Position numbers and translations under genes: made by a program. The notes beneath the pieces are model-generated. The model was not told where the DNA came from, ran no database searches, and worked only from the letters and a program-made list of their open reading frames with translations. A stretch of DNA of 64,000 bases from Uloborus plumipes (taxonomy: Eukaryota > Arthropoda > Arachnida > Araneae > Uloboridae), in the NCBI GenBank assembly GCA_038373865.1, contig JAXGGA010001585.1, positions 83,094-147,093 of the forward strand, given 5' to 3'. This document shows, in pieces, positions 57,428 to 64,000 of this stretch. The first letter of the stretch is position 1. Every line of letters begins with the position of its first letter.

Positions 57428-57712
57428 TCGTTCTTGCCGGAAACCTTGTCTAGTGATTGGATAATTCTAACTCGGAATAGAAGGTCCCGGGCTCGAATCC
57501 CGGCTCAGGTATGGATGTACTTTCTCTCTCTTGTCCTTTTTTTGCGTGAATGCTTTGTTTGCTGTGAATAGTTGTCTACCATGTAAATGAGCTCCCATGG
57601 CATGTGGGTACTGTGGAAATCGGACTTCACACCAAACTACGGTACAGTTGGAAAAGTGAAGCAGCGCACGCCGAATTGCCGGTCTGGCTTTCACAAGACA
57701 ACAACAATGCCA
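57428..57712 (+). repeat. SINE family B copy 2
   Basis: TTGCCGGAAACCTTGTCTAG with box-A-like CTTGTCTAGTGATTGG and box-B GGGCTCGAATCCCGGC, then TGTACTTTCTCTCTCTTGTC, CCATGGCATGTGGGTACTGT and AAGTGAAGCAGCGCACGC. The order equals that of copy 420-706. It lies directly between the Tc1 pseudogene and dispersed repeat D. Confidence 0.85.
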
Positions 57713-57784
57713 TTCCCACTTAGAGTAGTGCCTGGTTCGACGAGATATGTTAGCAACCGAATGAATACCGATAATCTTTAGTGT

Positions 57785-58090
57785 CTGTCCATAAAAACCG
57801 CGCATAGCACTCGCGAACAGTTTCACTTAAAAAAGGGTAGATGGGTTGTGGGTGATAACTTTCCGAAGTTTTCAATTTAAAATTTGCCATTGCTATGTCT
57901 TTTTAAAATATTCAACTAAACTATGCACTTGAAGTTAACATCGTTCCACGTTGTTTGATATGATTCAAAATACGTTTTATTGTTATTCCCCTTATTGTTA
58001 TCTTACCTAACATCCCTATTTTGGTAAGATCAGAAAAGACCTAACGCATGCGTAAATGCGAGGAAGATTTTACCTAACAAGATCAGACAG
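57785..58090 (-). repeat. Dispersed repeat D, copy 2 (inverted)
   Basis: GCACTCGCGAACAGTTTCAC, GGGTTGTGGGTGATAACTTT, CATCGTTCCACGTTGTTTGA and CTTACCTAACATCCCTATTT are the reverse complements of blocks in 50130-50460, in reversed order. Identity looks about 80-85% by eye. Confidence 0.8.
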
Positions 58091-58239
58091 TAGCGATGGA
58101 TCTAGATATAGTTTGAGCAATGATTACATTTTTGTACGTTTATTTAGAACCCATTGCAAACTCTCAAATAGTGTTTTGCTTTTCAGCGGCACACCGCATC
58201 AACAGCTGTGGGGATGTTATGGGATAACTTTGTACACCC

Positions 58240-58269
58240 TTGTTGGGGGGAGGGGGTGTTGTGGGGGGT
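58240..58269 (+). other. G-quadruplex candidate
   Basis: Three long G runs (6, 5 and 6) separated by 1 and 6 bases. The long runs can supply four GGG tracts. It stands just before a Tc1-type element. Confidence 0.5.
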
Positions 58270-58321
58270 GTTAATTCTGAAAACTCTTCTTCGTGCTTCT
58301 ACGTTTTTTTTGCAACACATA

Positions 58322-59090
58322 CACTAGGTGGCCAAAAGTATCCGGACACTTTCAAAAATTCACATTTTTACAAAAAGCTCGAGAAATAAGTGATCAATTG
58401 TTCTTTAAGTTTAGTCATACAAAATATAGGCTTCACCGAACATTTCCAAGTTGAAATTAAATTACCCTTGCATTTGGGGGACGACAAAAAGGGGGGTTGA
58501 AAGTAAAACCGCTTTTTGACCATAACTCTTCGAAAATAGCTTGGAATAAGCTATAAATTTCAGTAATTAATTAGCATACTATGTCTAATTACTGTACAAA
58601 TTTTTGTGAACGTACCACTCTTACTTCCGAAGATATGAAACATTTTTTAAAAAATGGCAATTTTATTTGAAGGGTTTTTGCTCATAACACGCAGAGTTTT
58701 TGATCAAACCTTATCAAAACTTCAGGAAAAATAACAAAATACAAGAGAAAGAACATACTAAAACGGTAAATAAAAATATTAAAAATCCGATGAGATATGA
58801 ACGTTAAAAGGAAATATTTTTTCACGGCGCATGCGCGAGCGACAGAAATTTATAACTACAAAAATATTGTACTCTGATTTATACTTCATCTGATAAAAAA
58901 AGTTCCAGTTGAATATCATGAAAATTGAAAAAGATATCAGCGATTTAGTGAGCTGTATTTCATTCATTCGCAGACAATACATAAAAAGTGAGGGTCTGTT
59001 CACAAAGAGCTATTTTTAAATTAAAGGTTATTGCATCATCGTTCAAAACCAACGTTTCAGGGGGCGTCCGGATACTTTTGGCCACCTACG
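58322..59090 (+). mobile_element. Tc1-type non-autonomous element, copy A
   Basis: TA (58320-58321), then CACTAGGTGGCCAAAAGTAT and CCGGAC. Right end CGTCCGGATACTTTTGGCCA then CCTACG, followed by TA (59091-59092). GGTGGCCAAAAGTATCCGGAC is a typical Tc1-like terminal repeat. 769 bp. The stop-free stretch 58779-59003 on the minus strand lacks transposase motifs. Confidence 0.85.
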
Positions 59091-59203
59091 TATAAGGTCT
59101 TTTTGGCCGAATAGGAGAAATGTGACTTCTATGCCGAATATAAATTTTCAAACTGTATACAATTTAACATTGAAGAAAATGCTCAATTGTTGCCACATTA
59201 TTT

Positions 59204-59887
59204 GTGGAGAACCCCTTGCCATTTATGTATTGTCTGCGAATGAATGAATTACAGCTCACTAGATTGCTGATATCTTTTTCAATTTTTACGATATTCAACT
59301 GGAACTTTTTTTATAAGATGCAGTATAAACCAGGCTACAATATTTTTGTAGTTATAAATTTCTGTCGTTCGCGCATGCGCCGTGAAAAATTATTTCCTTT
59401 TAACGTTCATATCTCATCGGATTTTTAATATTTTTATTTACCGTTTTAGTATGTTCTTTCTCTTGTATTTTGTCATTTTTCCTGAAGTTTTGATAAGGTT
59501 TGATCAAAAACTCTGCGTGTTATGAGCAAAAACCCTTCAAATAAAATTGCCATTTTTAAAAAAAAATGTTTCATATCTTCGGAAGTAAGAGTGGTACGTT
59601 CATAAAAATTTATATAGTAATTAGACATAGTATGCTAATTAATTACTAAAATTTATAGCTTATTCCGAGCTATTTTCGAAGAGTTATGGTCAAAAAGCGG
59701 TTTTACTTTCAATCCCCCTTCTTGTCGTCCCTCAAATGCAAGGGTAATTTAATTTCAACTTGGAAATGTTCGGTGAAGCCTATATTTTGTATGACTAAAG
59801 TTAAAGAACAATTGATCACTTATATTTCGAGCTATATGTAAAAATGTGAATGTTCGAAAGTGTTCGGATACTTTTGGCCGCCTAGTG
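59204..59887 (-). mobile_element. Tc1-type element copy B, inverted, missing one end
   Basis: Inverted copy of 58322-59003. The outer end GTTCGGATACTTTTGGCCGC then CTAGTG is followed by TA (59888-59889). Homology with copy A ends near 59204 and no second terminal repeat is seen there. With copy A it forms a palindrome with arms of about 680 bp and a 200-bp centre (59004-59203). The 75-codon stretches in the arms differ at about 13 residues, so the arms are older than those of the 23.6-26 kb palindrome. Confidence 0.8.
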
Positions 59888-59889
59888 TA

Positions 59890-61304
59890 GCATCTAGTTG
59901 TACTAATCATATTGTTGATCTTTATTTGGCTCTGAACGGATAATGATGAAACTGTGTGACAAAACTCAAACAGATTCAAAAATAAGGTTTCAAAAGTACC
60001 AGGATATAAATGTCTCAAAAATTTCATTCATAAGTTTGGGTGTATGAATTCCTAAACATGAAATTTACTCAAAATCCAAGAAATATCGAGCAAACAGTAA
60101 ATTGAAATCATATACACATTACTACTAATTCACTTCATTAGAAAGTAGTGCACAGAGTTGCAGTTTTACCAGCGCATTATTTCTGACGATATAAGGATTC
60201 TTCATAGCTAGAGGGTTGAGTTGCGTAAGAAAAATACTGAAACTATTGCACGGAAACGTGTATTTCAGATATCAGTAAGAAAAAAAAAGATAGTAAACAC
60301 TATCAAGAATCATGTTTTAACAAATCCAACGTATATGGGATAAAATGTATAAATTCCAAAACAAGTGCCAAGCGTCAGATAAAACAGTAATAAAAGTTGA
60401 ATGACTAATTAAAACAGACTAAATTATTTATCGAAAATTTCCAAAAAATCAATGTTTAAAATAAATTATGTTTTCCATTTCATATGCATTAAAGTTAAAT
60501 GTAATTTAATATTACAGCGTTACTGAGAGCTGTTAGACTCTTGAAACTGATGCTTAAGCCCATGTGTTTCAGTCAACGAAGAACTAAGAAGATACTGAAT
60601 TAGTTTGACTCATATATATTTTGTTTATAATAAAGTCCATATGAGGGAGATAGAGGGAGAATTAGTTTTGTAAATAATAAAGCAGTTGAAATAATGATAT
60701 TTTTAACAATAGCAATTTTAAGCTTGTTGAATAGTAAAAACATAACAATAGATTCGAAACGCTTCAGAATTTGGGATGAAAAAAATGATTAAACAACCAA
60801 TTTGTTTTTGAGAAGGCTTGTTATAATAGTAAGGAAAAGTTTTTGATATTAACTTTCTTATACTCAAGCAGAAAGTCAATTAAGGAACACGTACATACTA
60901 ATTTGCCATTAAAAGCAAAAGTAAAACTTCGCTCTTCGGTAACTATTTTTGCACAAGATTAATCACCTTCCCTTTTTTATGAATAAGAAAGTGTTATTGA
61001 AAAAAAATCTTGTAGTGCATCAAAAGACCTACCATTGATTTTTAATTCAATAGTTGATATTTTTGTCTGCCTTTTGGATGGTACTTTTGTTTGCTGCTCT
61101 TTTCCGTTGTTTCTCTACCTCAAATTACTGAAATCTTGGATGTTTTCTGCTTCCAGCTTGGTTACTATATATTTCATACTCATGGGACCTCATAAGAACG
61201 AAACTACAGTCTCTGGAGGGCATAACCGAACTCGCGTTGTATTAAACCAGATGTGTCTTAGCCCTGACAAAGGGACGGAAACTTACCGCTTAATGATGTT
61301 TCTG
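59890..61304. other. AT-rich non-coding stretch
   Basis: About 1.4 kb. An open frame at 61035-61319 runs into a MITE and has no known motif. Confidence 0.4.
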
Positions 61305-61731
61305 CACTGCAAAAAATAAAGAGTTGTTTTTACAGTATAATACTGGCAGCAGAGGTTCCAGTTTAAAACTGTAAAATGCATAGCAATAATCTAAAATTAG
61401 CATATTTACAATTTATTACTGTACAGCAGTCATTTTACAGTTTATTACTACAATTTTAGAGTTTCTTACCACAAAATGAGCTGTTGTATATTGTAAAAAC
61501 AGCAGTTTAATACTGGCAGCAGAGGTTCCAGTCTAAAACTTTTAAATGTACAATAATAAATCTGTAAAATTAGCACTTTTTTGCTTATTACTGTAAGGAA
61601 GCATTTTGCAGTTTATTGGTGTAAAATTAGAAACTTTAGTTTACTGCAGTAAATTTAACAATTTTTACAGTTTGTTACGATAAAATTATCTGTATTATAC
61701 TGTGAAAACAACATCTATTTTTTTTACAGTG
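61305..61731. mobile_element. ACAGT MITE copy 7, longest
   Basis: CACTGCAAAAAATAAAGAG at the left and CATCTATTTTTTTTACAGTG at the right. The interior holds extra TTTTACAGTTTATTAC-type blocks compared with copy 4, explaining 427 bp. Flanks TG and CA are not TA. It lies about 150 bp beyond the end of the gypsy pol frame. Confidence 0.85.
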
Positions 61732-61881
61732 CAACTTTTGATAAAATTTTTAGTTGTAATATTTAATCATTTAGGCAGTGTTGGGCCGCCTGTACTGTAG
61801 ATGTAGACTCATGCTTAATTAAACTCTACATCCTTCTGCTGGAAAAGTTTGCTTACATGTAATTTTATTTCCTTTCCTTCA
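61732..61881 (-). other. Downstream region of gypsy pol with polypurine-like tract
   Basis: On the minus strand, immediately after the pol stop, is TGAAGGAAAGGAAATAAAA (about 61862-61881), a purine-rich stretch where a polypurine tract would be expected. TGTAAGCAAACTTTTCC near 61860 could be the LTR start. No CA end or second LTR is visible in the window, so the LTR is not drawn. Confidence 0.4.
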
Positions 61882-62670
61882 TTAAAAGCTTTCCTTAATT
61901 AAATAATTGTCATTTCTAAATTTTCCAATTATCTCCTGAGGTCCATTATATTTTTTCTGCAAAGAACCTGGATGTTGGAATGCTGAGATGAAAACTTTAT
62001 CACCTATTTCAAAATTGGGTTTCTTCCTACCCTTTATATATTTCTCTCTAGAGGAAAAGTAAGCGTCCTCATTTTCAGTAAAAGTGTCCTTAATTTTTAA
62101 TAATTCACTCGAAAGTTTACTTTGATATTCATTATAGTCCTCTACATACGTTGGTTCACTGTGAAGGTTAAGAGGGATGTTAATTTCTCTACCGAAGAAG
62201 ATCTTAGCTGGTGAAAACCCAGTAACCGTATGTATCGAGCTGTTATAGTGCAATTTAAATACAAGGAGTTTTTTATTCCACTCAAAAGTTTTATTACACA
62301 TTGCTGCAATACTTGTTTTTATTATTCTGTGCACGACTTCTATCATTCCGTTAGATCTTGGTAAGTAGATAGACCTCTTTCTCTCCTGAATTCCTAATTG
62401 TTTTAAGAAAATTTTAAATTCCTCAGCCTTGAAGCTAGGACCATTATCAGAAATTAAAAATTTTGGAATACCAAAAGATGCAAAATACCCATTTAGAGCT
62501 TTAATTATGGTTGGAGCTTTAATATTAGAAAGTGGTATAGCCTCCAGATACCTTGAATAATGGTCTACTATAGTTAAAATGAAACAATGATTTTCAGCAG
62601 ATCTTGGTAATTTACCCACAATATCAATTCCCAGGCACTCGCCAACTCCTAAAAACTTCTTTGGAATCAT
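61882..62670 (-). pseudogene. pol: Ty3/gypsy integrase core and C-terminal domain
   Basis: This 262-codon frame is the 3' part of a Ty3/gypsy pol. The integrase catalytic triad is visible as D16 (GIDIVGKLP), D75 (LISDNGPSF) and E111 (RSNGMIEVVHR), with exactly 35 residues between the last two: the D,D35E signature. The following region up to residue about 165 has the usual SSIHTVTGFSPAKIFFG block. Residues 215-262 carry FEIGDKVFI...KKYNGPQEII...DNYLI, a GPY/F-type end with no chromodomain seen. In the living element integrase joins the cDNA to host DNA. Its frame differs by one from the upstream frame ending at 62675, so a single base indel near 62671-62677 separates core from zinc finger. 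Internal sequence is otherwise clean. Confidence 0.93.
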
Positions 62671-62674
62671 TTGA

Positions 62675-64000
62675 TCAAGTGGTAGAAGAAGGTTTAGGCT
62701 TATGACTTAAACATTGACTACAGTTTTCGCAAAATTGCTTAGTCATTTTGAACATTCCTTTCCAAAAATATTGTTTTTTCAAAAAATTGTAAGTCTTAAA
62801 AACACCAAAATGTGGAGTATGAGCTTGAGTTAAACAAATCTTAAAAAGAGAATTAGGAATCAGAATCTTGTTCTGTAAAATTTTAGACTTAGATTTCATA
62901 TTCCGACTCAGAAGTTTAATCATTACTAACTCAGTGTGAGAATCAATGAAATATTTAGAAACAATTTTAGGGTCATTATTCTCAATTCCTTTAATTATAG
63001 TTTGAATTTTACTGTCATCTCTCTGATGGGACTTAATTGAAGAGTAATTTAGTTCATCACTAGATTCAAAAATTTTAAGGTTAGCTACATTTTCATATTC
63101 AAAAGGAACTCTTGAAAGATAATCAGCAGGCTGTTGAGCGCCCTTCAAATATGATGCAATACAATCAAATTGTTGAAGATAGAGGATCCACCTGGCAACA
63201 ATATCAGGTTGTTTATTTAATTCTATATGATAAGTTAAGCTTTTGGCATCAGTTAAAATTTCAAATTTGTTACCATACAATTGTTGATGAAAAAATTTTA
63301 CTGATGAATAAATAGCAAACAATTCTCTACGAATGGAGGGATACCTTGACTCAGCAGGGGTTAGTTGTTTGGAATAGAATTCTACAGGAAAATAATTCTC
63401 CCCAATCTTTTTTAACAAAATTCCACTTATTGCAACTTTGGAAGCATCAGTAGCTAAAAATAATTCATCATTAGGTCCTAAATTCTTTAGTTCTGGTTTA
63501 TTCATCATAATATCCTGAATTAGGTCGAAAGACTCTTGGCACTGTTTTGACCAAACAAAAGGAGTTTTCTTTTTGGTTAAATTTACAATGGGATAAGTAA
63601 TATCCGCAAACTTGTCAATCATATGTCTGAAGTAATTAACCATACCTAGATAAGCTTGAACTTCCTTGACATTTTTTGGGATAGGAAATTTTGTTACTTT
63701 TAAAATGTTGTCATCCGAAGGACTGAAACCATTCTTATTTAAAGTGAAACCTAAGTAGTTAATCTCTGTTTTCCAAATTTCAAATTTGGCGGGGTCCAAG
63801 GTAAGGTTGAATTTCTTTAATCTATCGAAAACTAGCTGCAAATTATGTTTAACCTGATCGATACTATCCCCGGCAATTATTACATCATCTAAAAAGAACT
63901 GGATTTCACTCCCTTTAAGGTCGTTTAAAGCCTTAGAAATCAAAATGTGGAAAAATTGACATGATAGTTTTGAACCGAAAGGCAAACGTAGAAATTCATA
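62675..64000 (-). pseudogene. pol: Ty3/gypsy reverse transcriptase end, RNase H and integrase zinc finger (partial)
   Basis: The frame is open from the window edge and gives over 436 codons; the numbering here counts from the TTG at 63985. RLPFGSK (start) and FLDD at 31-34 are reverse transcriptase motifs, the latter in place of the usual YxDD. YLGF (78-81) and YLGMVNYFRHMI (112-123) complete the RT thumb. RNase H has LATDAS (D180), RRELFAIY (E221), LTDAKSL (D246) and ADYLSR (D288). The integrase zinc finger is HTPHFG (H389, H392) and CSQC (C422, C425). Gag, protease and RT fingers lie beyond 64000. The TGA at 62675-62677 comes from a frameshift just before the integrase core, so this copy cannot make one continuous pol protein unless programmed frameshifting occurs. 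Otherwise the frame is intact, so the copy is young. Confidence 0.93.

Noticed and set aside
57467..57826. 119-codon minus ORF
   Set aside because: It crosses SINE family B and the start of dispersed repeat D, so it is a chance frame through repeats.
58779..59428. Matching 74-codon ORFs in the Tc1-type palindrome
   Set aside because: They are two inverted copies of one non-coding element; no transposase motif.
61035..61319. 94-codon plus ORF
   Set aside because: It runs into the ACAGT MITE end and has no recognisable family motif.
63112..63315. 67-codon plus ORF
   Set aside because: It is the antisense shadow of the gypsy RNase H region.

Overview
The window is AT-rich animal (eukaryotic) nuclear DNA with very long non-coding stretches, many homopolymer runs and a dense load of transposable elements of many families. 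No intact host gene could be demonstrated. The taxon is best read as an arthropod, probably a chelicerate and possibly a spider. This rests mainly on the protein tail of a LINE fragment at 43.5 kb (C..C...ASPEHILDC...VLDFLRVNGLMDLV), a type I associate with spider retrotransposons, and on the mixture of mariner, Tc1, piggyBac, hAT and Ty3/gypsy relics. No database search was possible, so the taxon is an inference.

Layout. 0-7 kb: tRNA-headed SINE copies (420-706 and 5548-5840, both minus), a transposase tail relic near 1 kb, a 231-bp tandem duplication (2851-3313), one copy of the window's commonest MITE (called here the ACAGT MITE, 4409-4692) and a GGCCCGTCAT-type MITE (5242-5422). 7.1-9.8 kb: one ACAGT MITE split by an element that itself contains another element with target duplications, plus a small pogo-like MITE. 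9.8-17.5 kb: largely featureless AT-rich DNA, with a double palindrome, a SINE and a small MITE. 17.5-22.2 kb: an ACAGT MITE carrying a nested MITE with a tRNA-like core, a short ORF with a signal-peptide-like start, a piggyBac-like MITE, another ACAGT MITE and a further inverted-repeat element. 23.6-28 kb: a 2.4-kb palindrome, a (TA)n tract and a set of tandem repeat units. 28.6-29.2 kb: an internally deleted cecropia-type mariner. 30-40 kb: two more MITE families, a gene-like island of higher GC (34.8-35.3 kb), a SINE, and a 1.3-kb hAT element with perfect 8-bp target duplications. 42-48.4 kb: three TA-flanked elements with repetitive GGGT-type ends, a 5'-truncated LINE with a perfect 13-bp target duplication, a SINE and a TTAA-flanked piggyBac MITE. 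50-60 kb: a mariner tail relic, an inverted pair of about 320-bp repeats 7.4 kb apart, two gene-like ORFs of doubtful status, a Tc1-like transposase pseudogene, a SINE, and a 1.57-kb palindrome made from two inverted Tc1-type elements. 61.3-64 kb: the 3' half of a Ty3/gypsy pol gene on the minus strand, running off the right edge and broken by one frameshift between the integrase zinc finger and catalytic core.

How the parts relate. There is no operon or pathway here. The elements form a layered record of insertions. Most MITEs duplicate TA and so point to Tc1/mariner/pogo-type transposases; two use TTAA (piggyBac) and one uses 8 bp (hAT). The transposase relics (994-1130, 28806-29108, 47180-47470, 50674-50900, 56916-57380) are all too broken to be active. 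The best leads for something not yet described are the ACAGT MITE family with its internal inverted-repeat array, the nested complex at 7.1-9.8 kb with its seven GTAACTTNNGTTAC sites, the MITE with a tRNA-like core, and the two long palindromes that could produce double-stranded RNA.
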